A stretch of DNA of 64,000 nucleotides from an uncultured Oscillospiraceae bacterium (GTDB taxonomy: Bacteria; Bacillota; Clostridia; Oscillospirales; Ruminococcaceae). A program made the translations under genes and the position numbers. The DNA lies in NCBI GenBank assembly GCA_900547455.1, contig URGV01000001.1, positions 62,001 through 126,000 of the forward strand, written 5' to 3'. The notes under the pieces are model-generated. The model was not told where the DNA came from. It saw only the letters and a list, made by a program, of their open reading frames with translations, and did no database searches. This document shows, in pieces, positions 27,189 to 35,772 of the stretch (positions are counted from its first letter, which is position 1; each line of letters begins with the position of its first letter).

Positions 27189-30100
27189 TTGCAGCTGAAA
27201 TCGTTACAGATTCAGGGGTTTAAGTCCTTCCCGGACAAGACCGAGCTGATCTTTGGCCGCGGCCTCACCGCCGTTGTGGGGCCGAACGGCAGCGGAAAGA
27301 GCAATATCTCCGACGCGGTGCGCTGGGTGCTGGGCGAACAGTCCACCCGCAACCTGCGCGGGGAAAAGATGGAGGACGTCATCTTTCTGGGAACCCACAA
27401 CCGTAAGCCGACCGGCTTTGCCAGCGTCTCGCTGACTATCGACAACACCGACCGGCAGCTTGCCGTCGATGCGGACGACGTCACCATCACCCGCCGGCTC
27501 TACCGCTCGGGGGAAAGCGAGTACCGCATCAACAAGACGGCGGTACGCTTAAAGGACATCACCGAGCTGTTGATGGATACCGGCCTTGGCCGCGACGGCT
27601 ATTCGATTATCGGGCAGGGCAGGATCGAGGAGATTGTCTCCTCCAAGCCCGGCCAGCGGAGGGAAATCTTTGAGGAAGCCGCCGGCATCAGCAAGTACCG
27701 CTACCGCAAGGCGGAGGCGGAAAAGAAGCTGGAAAACGCCTATGAAAACCTGCTTCGCCTCAAGGACATCATGGGCGAGCTGGAGGGCCGCCTGGAGCCG
27801 CTGCGGGAGCAGTCGGAAAAGGCGGGGCGCTTTCTGGAACTCTCCAAAGAAAAAAAGACGCTGGAAATTTCTCTCTGGGCGCGCTCGATGGAGCAGTCCC
27901 GCGCCCAGCTGGAAAAGCAGGAAAGCGAGTATCTGCTGGCCAAAAACAACTGCGCCGACATCGAGGCGGTGCTGGAGGAGCACCAGCTGCGCATCCAGGA
28001 TGGATACGAGAAGGTGCAGGAGCTGGCGGTGCAGATCGACCGTTGCCAGCAGCAGGTCTCCCAGATGAAAAACGAGCAGGCCGACTGCGACGCGCAGATT
28101 GCGGTGGCGCAGAACGACCTGCACCACAACGCAAACGCCATCGAGGAGACGCACGGCCAGATTTTAACCTACACCGAAAACAAGGACGACTTCAAGGGCA
28201 GGCTCAAAGAGAACCAGCAGGAGCTGCGCATCAAGCAGGAAGAGCTGCAAAAGGCGCAGGCCGATGAGAGCCAGGCCCGGCAGGAAATCGTTTTGATAGA
28301 GGAGGAGCTGGCGGCGCTCAACACCGAGATCGCCCAGATGAAGGGCCAGCGCGCGGCCTACGAGCAGGACATCACCCGCCAAAAGCTCAACCGCGTTTCC
28401 TCCGCGGCTCTGTTGGAGGAAACCTCCCGCCGTATGCAGACCTTGCAGGACTCCCAGAGCGAACGGGACGACGGCATTTCCGCCCTGCAAAAGGAGCTGG
28501 AGGAATGTTCCCAATTGCTGTCGGACATCGAAAAGCGCCAGGAGGAGCTGGGCAACGCCGCTTCCGGCTACCAGTTAAAGCTGCAGCGCCAGCAACGCCA
28601 GCAGCAGCAGCTCGAGGAGGAGTGCCGCAGTCTGCGCGGACAGTCCGACCAGTTGGAGCACCGCGCCCGCATCCTCACCGAGATGGAAAAGAGCCTGGAC
28701 GGATACTACAACAGTGTCAAGAGTGTGCTTTCAGCGGGGGCGCAGGGCAGGCTCAAGGGCATTGTCGGGACGGTGTCCCAGCTGATTTCGGTGTCGCCGC
28801 AGTATGCGGTTGCCATCGAGACGGCGCTGGGCAATGCGATGCAGCACGTTGTCACCGAAAATGAGACAGCGGCTAAAAACGCAATCAACCACTTAAAATA
28901 TGCCAAGGCCGGCCGCGCCACCTTTCTGCCGCTGGACGTCATCCAGCCGCAGCGCCTTTCCGCCGACGGCATCGAGCGGATGGAGGGCTTTGTGGCGCGG
29001 GCCGACGAACTGGTCAGCTGCGATGAGTGCTATCGCAGCATTGTCGCAAACCTGCTGGGCAGGATTGCGGTCGCACAGGACATCGACGCGGCGGTCGAGA
29101 TTGCAAGGAAGTTTCGCTACCGTTTTCGCATCGTGACGCTGGACGGGCAGCTGGTCAACGCCGGCGGCTCGATGACCGGCGGTTCGGCCTCCAAGACGAC
29201 CGGCCTGCTCTCCCGCAAGGAGGAAATCCACACGCTGGGGCAGCAGATTAAAGGGCTGCAGCAGAAGATCGAGGCGCACCAGCCCCAGCTGACCCAGCTG
29301 CAGCAGACCACCGCGCAGCTGGAGGCCCAGCTGACGGCGGTGCAGGCGCAGATCAAATCCTGCCAGGAGGACAAGATCACCTACACGGCGGAGCACAAGC
29401 GCCTGCAGCGCAGCTTTGACGAAGCTTGCAAGACTCGCGATGAGATGAACCGCGAATACCAGCAGGTTAAGCAGAAGCTCGAACAGCTGCGTTCCAGCAG
29501 CTCGGACGCGGACGCCCTCATCGAGCAGGTGACCGAATCGCTTGAGCAGCTGCGCACCCAGCTGGATGAGTCCAAAGAAAAGCAGGAACATCTGGAACAG
29601 GCCAAGGCGGCGCTGGGTGAACAGCACAACGCTCTGCGCTTTGAGATCTTGGGGCTGCAGAAGGATATTGAGTCGCTGACCGGCACGCAGAATCAGCTGG
29701 ACGGCATGATTCGCCAGCAGGACAGCCAGGTGCAGACGCTGGTGGACAAGGTCAACACCCTGCAGAACGCAGGCCGGCAGCTGGAGAAAAAGATCGAGCA
29801 GCTGCAGGAGAAAAAACAGACTCTCTCGCAGGGAATCGAGCAGCAGAACACACTGATAAAACAGACCATGCAGCAGCGCAGCCAGGCGGAGCAGCATCTT
29901 TCCCAGCTGCGCACCGAGGAAAAGGAGCAAATTGCCCGCCGTGAGCGCGCGGCAGCGCAGCTTTCCCGCTGCGAGGAGCGCAAGGTCAGCCTGCAGACCG
30001 AGTACGACAAGCTGATAGCGCGGCTGTGGGACGAGTACAGCATGACCCGCACCGACGCGCTGGAGGCGGCGATTGAGATTGAAGACGAGCCGCGCGCTCA

Positions 30101-30761
30101 GGCAAGACTGTCCGAGCTGCGCACCAAAATCCGCTCACTCGGCTCGGTCAACGTGGCGGCAATCGAGGAGTACCGCGAAGTTTCCGAGCGCTACCGCTTC
30201 TTAAAGGAGCAGTCGGACGACGTGGAAAATTCCCGCACCGAGCTGCTCAGCATGATTCGGGAGCTGACCGCCCAGATGCGGCAGCTGTTTTCGGAGAGCT
30301 TTGAGAAGATCAATCAGCATTTCCAGCAGATCTTCACCGAGCTGTTCATGGGCGGACAGGCGCGCTTGGAGCTGACCGACCCGGAAAACATTCTAGAGTC
30401 GGGCATCGAAATTCATGTGCAGCCGCCGGGCAAGATCATCAAAAATCTGTCGGCGCTTTCGGGCGGCGAAAAGGCGTTTGTGGCCATCGCCATCTACTTT
30501 GCAATCCTCAAGGTAAAGCCCTCGCCCTTCTGCATCCTCGACGAGATCGAGGCGGCGCTGGACGAGGTCAACGTCAGCCGCTATGCGCGTTACTTAAAGA
30601 ACCTTTCGGACAAGACACAGTTCATCGCCATCACCCACCGGCGCGGTACGATGGAGGAAGCGGACATCCTGTACGGCGTGACCATGCAGGAAAAGGGCGT
30701 TTCCCGCCTGCTCGAGCTGGACATCACCCAGCTGGAGAGCCGGCTCGGCATGAAGGCGTAA
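27189..30761 (+). CDS. smc: Smc, chromosome condensation ATPase
   Basis: 1190 residues, the usual Smc length. Walker A is VGPNGSGKSNISDAVRW (about 29-45). A long coiled coil leads to the hinge (about 500-655, GIVGTVSQLISVSPQYAVAI onward, with GSMTGGSA), and a second coil leads to the signature LSGGEKAFVAIA (about 1090) and Walker B CILDEIEAALDE. With ScpA/ScpB it condenses and segregates chromosomes. The start is TTG 27189, 6-12 nt after AGGAGGAGAGG, giving the family-typical LKSLQIQGFKSF opening. ftsY follows 19 nt later. Confidence 0.97.
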   Translation: MQLKSLQIQGFKSFPDKTELIFGRGLTAVVGPNGSGKSNISDAVRWVLGEQSTRNLRGEKMEDVIFLGTHNRKPTGFASVSLTIDNTDRQLAVDADDVTITRRLYRSGESEYRINKTAVRLKDITELLMDTGLGRDGYSIIGQGRIEEIVSSKPGQRREIFEEAAGISKYRYRKAEAEKKLENAYENLLRLKDIMGELEGRLEPLREQSEKAGRFLELSKEKKTLEISLWARSMEQSRAQLEKQESEYLLAKNNCADIEAVLEEHQLRIQDGYEKVQELAVQIDRCQQQVSQMKNEQADCDAQIAVAQNDLHHNANAIEETHGQILTYTENKDDFKGRLKENQQELRIKQEELQKAQADESQARQEIVLIEEELAALNTEIAQMKGQRAAYEQDITRQKLNRVSSAALLEETSRRMQTLQDSQSERDDGISALQKELEECSQLLSDIEKRQEELGNAASGYQLKLQRQQRQQQQLEEECRSLRGQSDQLEHRARILTEMEKSLDGYYNSVKSVLSAGAQGRLKGIVGTVSQLISVSPQYAVAIETALGNAMQHVVTENETAAKNAINHLKYAKAGRATFLPLDVIQPQRLSADGIERMEGFVARADELVSCDECYRSIVANLLGRIAVAQDIDAAVEIARKFRYRFRIVTLDGQLVNAGGSMTGGSASKTTGLLSRKEEIHTLGQQIKGLQQKIEAHQPQLTQLQQTTAQLEAQLTAVQAQIKSCQEDKITYTAEHKRLQRSFDEACKTRDEMNREYQQVKQKLEQLRSSSSDADALIEQVTESLEQLRTQLDESKEKQEHLEQAKAALGEQHNALRFEILGLQKDIESLTGTQNQLDGMIRQQDSQVQTLVDKVNTLQNAGRQLEKKIEQLQEKKQTLSQGIEQQNTLIKQTMQQRSQAEQHLSQLRTEEKEQIARRERAAAQLSRCEERKVSLQTEYDKLIARLWDEYSMTRTDALEAAIEIEDEPRAQARLSELRTKIRSLGSVNVAAIEEYREVSERYRFLKEQSDDVENSRTELLSMIRELTAQMRQLFSESFEKINQHFQQIFTELFMGGQARLELTDPENILESGIEIHVQPPGKIIKNLSALSGGEKAFVAIAIYFAILKVKPSPFCILDEIEAALDEVNVSRYARYLKNLSDKTQFIAITHRRGTMEEADILYGVTMQEKGVSRLLELDITQLESRLGMKA

Positions 30762-30779
30762 GATAGAGGAGGTTAGGAT

Positions 30780-31709
30780 ATGGGATTTTTTAATAAAATT
30801 GCGGAAGGCTTAAAAAAGACAAGAGACTCGATGATGGGGAAGGTTGATGCACTGCTCAATTCCTTCACCAAAATTGACGAGGACTTTTTCGACGAGCTGG
30901 AAGAAAGCTTGATTATGGCCGACGTCGGGGCGGTGACCTCGGCGCGCATCTGTGAAAACCTGCGCAAAAAGGTAAAGGAAGAAGGCCTGAGCGACCCGGC
31001 TGCCGTCAAGGGGGCGCTCAAGGAGATCATCGCCCAGATGCTTGAGGGCGACGAGGCGCTCAACCTCTCCACCAAGCCCAGCATCATCCTGGTCATCGGC
31101 GTCAACGGCGTCGGCAAGACGACCACCATCGGCAAACTTGCCCACAACCTGCACGAGGACGGCAAGAAGGTGCTGCTGGCGGCGGCGGATACCTTCCGCG
31201 CGGCGGCCATCGACCAGCTGCAGATCTGGGCGGACCGCGCCGGGGTGGATCTGGTCAAGCACGGCGAGGGCTCCGATCCGGCAGCGGTGGTGTTTGATGC
31301 GATCAACGCCGGCAAGGCAAGAGGCTGCGATGTGGTCATCTGCGACACGGCAGGCCGCCTGCACAACAAGAAAAATCTGATGGACGAGCTTTCCAAGATC
31401 GCCAGGGTCATCGACCGAGAAGCGCCTGGCAGCGCCAAGGAGGTGTTGCTGGTGCTGGATGCGACCACCGGCCAGAACGCGCTCAACCAGGCAAAGCTGT
31501 TCCAGGAGGCAGCTGGCCTGACCGGCATCATCCTGACAAAGCTCGACGGCACCGCCCGCGGCGGCGTGGTCATCGGCATCAAGGAGGAGCTGAACATCCC
31601 GATCAAATATATCGGTGTCGGCGAGCAGATCGACGACCTGCGCCCGTTCGACTCCAAAGACTTTGTCGAGGCGCTGTTTGAGGACAGCCCGATAACGAAG
31701 GAGGAATAG
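30780..31709 (+). CDS. ftsY: FtsY, signal recognition particle receptor
   Basis: 309 residues with only a short N-terminal part before the NG domain, as is usual in Firmicutes. GTPase motifs: GVNGVGKTTTIGKLA (near 107), DTFRAAAIDQLQ, DTAGRLHNK (near 190) and TKLDGTARGG. It is the membrane-side receptor for the SRP Ffh-RNA complex. ATG 30780 follows AGAGGAGGTTAGG. Third member of the rnc-smc-ftsY cluster. Confidence 0.97.
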   Translation: MGFFNKIAEGLKKTRDSMMGKVDALLNSFTKIDEDFFDELEESLIMADVGAVTSARICENLRKKVKEEGLSDPAAVKGALKEIIAQMLEGDEALNLSTKPSIILVIGVNGVGKTTTIGKLAHNLHEDGKKVLLAAADTFRAAAIDQLQIWADRAGVDLVKHGEGSDPAAVVFDAINAGKARGCDVVICDTAGRLHNKKNLMDELSKIARVIDREAPGSAKEVLLVLDATTGQNALNQAKLFQEAAGLTGIILTKLDGTARGGVVIGIKEELNIPIKYIGVGEQIDDLRPFDSKDFVEALFEDSPITKEE

Positions 31710-31714
31710 GCGCG

Positions 31715-32311
31715 ATGAAACTGGTTTTGGCAACCAACAATCCGGGCAAGGTCAAGGAATTTGCGCGCATCCTCGAGCCGCTGGGCATCGAGGTCATCAC
31801 CCAAAAACAGGCAGGTGCCGACCTGCATGTGGAGGAGAATGGCGAAACCTTTGCGGAAAATGCGCGCCTGAAAGCGATGGCAGTCTACCGGGCAACCGGC
31901 CTGCCGACGGTGGCGGACGATTCGGGGCTGTGCGTCGACGCGCTCGACGGCAAGCCGGGCGTTTATTCCGCCCGCTGGTACGGGGAGGACACCCCCTATA
32001 CCGAAAAGAACGCAAGACTGATTGCGGAGCTGGAAGATGTCCCGCAGGAAAAGCGCAGCGCCCGCTTTGTGGCGCACATCACCTGCGTGCTTTCCGAGAC
32101 GGAGATTTTGGACTGCGAGGGCGTCTGCGAGGGCTGGATTGGCTATGCCCCGGCAGGAGAAGGCGGCTTTGGATACGACCCGATTTTCTATGTGGGGCAA
32201 AAGAGCTTTGGCCAGATGAGCGCCCAGGAGAAGGACGGCATCAGCCACCGCGGCAAGGCGCTGGAAAAGTTATATCAGGAGCTTAAACAAATCAAGGACA
32301 ATCAGAGATGA
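31715..32311 (+). CDS. rdgB: RdgB/HAM1 non-canonical purine NTP pyrophosphatase
   Basis: 198 residues. Opening LVLATNNPGKVKEF, then VADDSGLCVDALDGKPGVYSARW (the SGL-x-V-D block) and GEGGFGYDPIFY, all typical. It hydrolyses dITP, XTP and similar damaged nucleotides to monophosphates. AAGGAGGAATAGG is the ribosome site, in the end of ftsY, 5 nt before the start. Confidence 0.95.
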   Translation: MKLVLATNNPGKVKEFARILEPLGIEVITQKQAGADLHVEENGETFAENARLKAMAVYRATGLPTVADDSGLCVDALDGKPGVYSARWYGEDTPYTEKNARLIAELEDVPQEKRSARFVAHITCVLSETEILDCEGVCEGWIGYAPAGEGGFGYDPIFYVGQKSFGQMSAQEKDGISHRGKALEKLYQELKQIKDNQR

Positions 32312-32324
32312 AAGGAAACAAAAT

Positions 32325-32612
32325 ATGCTGACAAGTAAGCAAAGAGCAAAGCTGAGAACATTGGCGAATCCGCTGGAAACCATCCTGCAGGTGGGCAAAG
32401 GCGGCATCGGGGAGCAGCTGGTCAAACAGGTGGACGACGCGCTGCGCGCCCGCGAGCTGATTAAAATGCGGGTGCTGGAGACCGCTCCGGGCTTCCCGAG
32501 AGAGATTGCCCACGCACTGGCCGAGCAGACAAACGCAGAGGTGGTGCAGGTGATCGGAACCCGCTTTGTGCTCTACCGCAAAAATCCGAAGGAGCCAAAG
32601 ATTATTCTGTAA
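32325..32612 (+). CDS. yhbY: YhbY-type CRM-domain RNA-binding protein
   Basis: 95 residues: LTSKQRAKLRTLANPLETI, then the GKGGIGEQLV loop (the G-x-x-G of CRM domains) and KMRVLE. YhbY proteins bind pre-50S particles. AAAGGAAACAAAAT lies before the ATG; nadD follows closely. The rdgB-yhbY-nadD-yqeK-LCP-rsfS order is a known Firmicute cluster. Confidence 0.93.
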   Translation: MLTSKQRAKLRTLANPLETILQVGKGGIGEQLVKQVDDALRARELIKMRVLETAPGFPREIAHALAEQTNAEVVQVIGTRFVLYRKNPKEPKIIL

Positions 32613-32651
32613 GGCAGCATCTTGGTGGAAAGGCGGGTGAGCAAACCGGTC

Positions 32652-33275
32652 ATGGAAAAGATAGGTATTTTTGGCGGGACCTTTAACCCGGTGCACAACG
32701 GCCATGTTCTGCTGGCTCGCCGTTATGTGCAGGCGCTGGGGCTGCAAAAGCTGCTGGTGATTCCGGCCAAGACCCCGCCGCATAAGCTTGCGCCGGAGCT
32801 TGCCGCAGAACAGCTCCGGCTGCAGATGTGTGCGCTTGCCTTTGCGGATCTGCCGCAGGCGCAGGTCAGCGATCTGGAAATTTGCCGGCCGGGCAAAAGC
32901 TACACCATCGATACCGTCTATAAGCTGCGGCAGCTTTATCCGCAGGCACAGCTGTATCTGCTGGTGGGCAGCGATATGTTCCTGAGCTTCACAAAGTGGA
33001 AGGACTGGCAGGGAATCCTGCAGGAGGTCACCCTGTGCACTGCGGCCCGCAACGCCGGGGAGCTCAGCCGCCTGCGGGGGTACGCGGACTTTTTGGAGCA
33101 GTACGGCTGCACGCTGGTCTACGACTTTCCAGTGGCGGAAATTTCTTCCACTCAAATCCGCAGCCTGATGAAAGAGGGGAAGGATTGTTCGCAGCTGCTG
33201 CCGCCGGCGGTATATCGGATGATTTTGCAGAAAAACTTATACAGAGGACAGGATCACAATGAAGACAGAGCATGA
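32652..33275 (+). CDS. nadD: NadD, nicotinate-nucleotide adenylyltransferase
   Basis: 207 residues with GIFGGTFNPVHNGH (nucleotidyltransferase HxGH site) and the closing EISSTQIRSLM. It makes nicotinate adenine dinucleotide in NAD synthesis. ATG 32652 gives the family N-terminus. Its ribosome site is poor (GGGTGAG at 11 nt), and GTG 32637 or TTG 32622 are possible longer starts. It overlaps yqeK by 17 nt. Confidence 0.94.
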   Translation: MEKIGIFGGTFNPVHNGHVLLARRYVQALGLQKLLVIPAKTPPHKLAPELAAEQLRLQMCALAFADLPQAQVSDLEICRPGKSYTIDTVYKLRQLYPQAQLYLLVGSDMFLSFTKWKDWQGILQEVTLCTAARNAGELSRLRGYADFLEQYGCTLVYDFPVAEISSTQIRSLMKEGKDCSQLLPPAVYRMILQKNLYRGQDHNEDRA

Positions 33276-33855
33276 AAAGTATGTGGAGATCATCCGCCCG
33301 CTGCTCAAGCCAAAGCGGTTTGAACATTCCTTAAATGTCGCGCAGCAGGCGGTTTTGCTGGCAAAGCGGCACGGGGAAGATGAGGACAAGGCGTATGTGG
33401 CGGGCATCCTGCACGACATCTGCAAAAATATGAGCCAGCAGGAGCAGTTGCAATGGATGCAAAAGTCTGCTATAATTTGGGACGATAACCTGCTTAAGCA
33501 GCCGCCGGTCTGGCATGGATTTGCCGGGGCGGAATATATCAGGCAGGTTCTGGGGATAGAAGATGAGGAGATCATCAATGCCGTGCGCTACCACACAATC
33601 GCGCGGGCAGGGATGAGCCGGTTGGAGCAGATTATCTATCTGGCGGATCTGACCAGCAAGGAACGGGATTACCCGGACGTTGATCGGATGCGGCAGATTG
33701 CTGAGCGCTCCCTGCAGGAAGGAATGCGGGAAGCGTTGGCTTTTGCGGTGGAAAATCAGGCAGCGCGCAGGCTTCCGTTATGCAAGGATACCTGCATGGC
33801 CTATAACGAGTATCTGGAGGAGACTTCCACAGGCTCGCATCACAAAGAAAGCTAA
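33259..33855 (+). CDS. yqeK: YqeK, HD-domain Ap4A hydrolase
   Basis: 198 residues. HD phosphohydrolase signature: RFEHSLNVAQQA (first His), GILHDICK (HD pair), RYHTIARAGM and YLADLTSKERDY. YqeK proteins split diadenosine tetraphosphate symmetrically into two ADP. AGAGGACAGG inside nadD serves as its ribosome site, and the 17-nt overlap with nadD suggests coupled translation. Confidence 0.92.
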   Translation: MKTEHEKYVEIIRPLLKPKRFEHSLNVAQQAVLLAKRHGEDEDKAYVAGILHDICKNMSQQEQLQWMQKSAIIWDDNLLKQPPVWHGFAGAEYIRQVLGIEDEEIINAVRYHTIARAGMSRLEQIIYLADLTSKERDYPDVDRMRQIAERSLQEGMREALAFAVENQAARRLPLCKDTCMAYNEYLEETSTGSHHKES

Positions 33856-33876
33856 AAATGTTTGGGGGCAGAAACT

Positions 33877-35256
33877 TTGAGTTTGCAGAAAAAAATCGCC
33901 GCTGCGGTTGTGGCTGCTATCTGTCTGATAGCATGTATCGCCGTTTCTTATATGGCAGGCTATGCCAGAGGAGCAGCCAGAAGAACAACACTGAGCAGCA
34001 CGGAGGGGACAAGCGGAGAAGTCGATGCGGAAAATGTGTCGGAGGACGACATCAAACCGCTCGAGGAGGACACCATTTCGGTTTTGTGCTGTGGTGTGGA
34101 CAACACCCAGGAGCTGACAGACGTCATTATGTATGCGCTGTTTAACACCAAGACCGGCGAGGTCAACGTCCTGCGCATTCCAAGAGATACCTTTGTGGGT
34201 TCCGAATTTCCGACCGGCAAGATCAACGCCATCTACGGCCATCCCGAGGACGGCCTGACCGGCATTGAAACGTTGGAAAAATACCTGGAAGAAAACTGGA
34301 AACTGAACATCGATTACTATGCGACCATCGATCTTGCCAGTGTGCGCGACATCGTCGACGATATGGGCGGTGTCACCATGAACATTGAGCAGCAGATCAA
34401 CTACCTGCCGGGCAAGGTGCTGTATCCGGGTGAGCAGACGCTGACCGGAGAGCAGGCCGAGTGGATTATCCGTTACCGCGCCGGTTACGCGGACGGCGAC
34501 CTGGGACGCATCGACGCGCAGACCCAGTTCATCTTCGCCTGCATCGACCGGGTGCATGAGCTGGGAAGGCTCAAGTGCATCCCGATTCTGATGGAGCACT
34601 ACAACGATGTGGACACCAACATGCCGCTGGACAAAATGCTTTCGGTTGCGAGCGCCCTGTTTGAGCTGAGCACCGACGACATCCAGATGCACGTTGTGCC
34701 GGGAAGCGGAACCATGTATTACTCCTACGCGGTTTATGGGGTGGACGAGGAGGCGCTGCTGGAAATCCTCAACGAAAACTTTGCAACCCAGGGCAGCCAG
34801 TACACGGCGGAGGATCTGAACATTGCCGGCACAGGCGGTTCCTCCTATGGCAGCAACTACGGCAACAGCAGCAACTACGGTAACAGCAGCGATAATTCCG
34901 GAGAAAGCTACGGCAATAACTACGGCAATGGGGAAGAAACCCAGCAGCCGCAGGAGGAGCAGGACAGCCAGTGGGCTCCGCAATATCAGTACGACGAAAA
35001 CGGAAACCCGCTGTACCGCCTGGACGAGAACGGTGATCCGATCTACGACTATGATGAAAATGGCAATATCGTTTATATCTATCAGCAGGCCGAACAGCAG
35101 GAGCAGGAACAGACGCAGGAGAACGAGCAGAGCTCGACCGTCCAGGAAGATGAGAACGGCAACCGCGTCATCCTTTCCAAATCCAACCGCGAAAAGGCGG
35201 AACAGGAAAGCCAGGAGCAGCAGGACGAGGAGAGCAGCCCCCGACTTGGAGAATAA
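33877..35256 (+). CDS. LytR-CpsA-Psr (LCP) cell-wall ligase with repeat tail
   Basis: About 459 residues. A membrane anchor (about 6-26) is followed by the LCP domain: CCGVDNTQELTDVIMYALFN, NVLRIPRDTFVG, KINAIYGH and later WIIRYRAGYADGDLGR. LCP enzymes attach teichoic acids or glycans to peptidoglycan outside the membrane. The tail (about 320-459) is low in complexity: a Gly/Asn/Ser/Tyr segment, then three tandem 10-residue copies of Y-D-E-N-G-N-x-x-Y (372-401) and a Gln/Glu-rich end with a fourth DENGN. TTG 33877 fits GGGGGC at 8 nt; TTG 33862 and TTG 33883 are alternatives. The yqeK-LCP-rsfS order is common. Confidence 0.9.
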   Translation: MSLQKKIAAAVVAAICLIACIAVSYMAGYARGAARRTTLSSTEGTSGEVDAENVSEDDIKPLEEDTISVLCCGVDNTQELTDVIMYALFNTKTGEVNVLRIPRDTFVGSEFPTGKINAIYGHPEDGLTGIETLEKYLEENWKLNIDYYATIDLASVRDIVDDMGGVTMNIEQQINYLPGKVLYPGEQTLTGEQAEWIIRYRAGYADGDLGRIDAQTQFIFACIDRVHELGRLKCIPILMEHYNDVDTNMPLDKMLSVASALFELSTDDIQMHVVPGSGTMYYSYAVYGVDEEALLEILNENFATQGSQYTAEDLNIAGTGGSSYGSNYGNSSNYGNSSDNSGESYGNNYGNGEETQQPQEEQDSQWAPQYQYDENGNPLYRLDENGDPIYDYDENGNIVYIYQQAEQQEQEQTQENEQSSTVQEDENGNRVILSKSNREKAEQESQEQQDEESSPRLGE

Positions 35257-35307
35257 TTCCTGACCTTGCCCAACAGGGCATCAGACCAAAATAAAGGAGA
35301 GAAGAGA

Positions 35308-35667
35308 ATGACATCCTTAGAGCAGGCAAAAGAGATCGTAAAGGTAATGGACAAGATGAAGGCAAAGGATATCCGCCTGATCAATATCCACGAGCTCTCC
35401 AGTCTGGGCGATTACTTTGCAATCGCCTCCGCGAGCAATACAACCCAGGTCAAGGCGATTGCCGATGAGATCGAGGACCAGATGACCAAGCAGGGCATCG
35501 AGCCGAACCGGGTCGAGGGACGCCAGAGCGCGCAGTGGATCCTGCTGGACTACTACGACGTGATGGTCCACATCTTTTTGGAGGAAGCCAGAAACTTTTA
35601 CAACCTGGAAAGACTGTGGAGCGACGCTCCGCAGGTGGACATCAGCGACCTGCTGACCAGGGATTAG
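35308..35667 (+). CDS. rsfS: RsfS, ribosome silencing factor
   Basis: 119 residues with the family blocks DIRLINIHELSSLGDYFAIA, ASNTTQVKAIADEIED and YYDVMVHIFLEEARNFYNLERLW. RsfS binds L14 on the 50S subunit and blocks joining with 30S in starvation. ATG 35308 follows AAAGGAGAGAAG. The last gene of the rdgB-to-rsfS run. Confidence 0.95.
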   Translation: MTSLEQAKEIVKVMDKMKAKDIRLINIHELSSLGDYFAIASASNTTQVKAIADEIEDQMTKQGIEPNRVEGRQSAQWILLDYYDVMVHIFLEEARNFYNLERLWSDAPQVDISDLLTRD

Positions 35668-35772
35668 TTGATTGTTGCATCCGCATTTGCGCGCGGCCTT
35701 TTTGTAAAAACAGGTGACGCCAAAGTGTGTTAAAACTCCCGCAAAGATGGGAGAGGAATGGAGGAAGAGATC

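Noticed and set aside
35668..35772. T-box riboswitch before leuS
   Set aside because: Only 105 nt are available and no T-box core or specifier stem with an antiterminator is seen; just one small hairpin.
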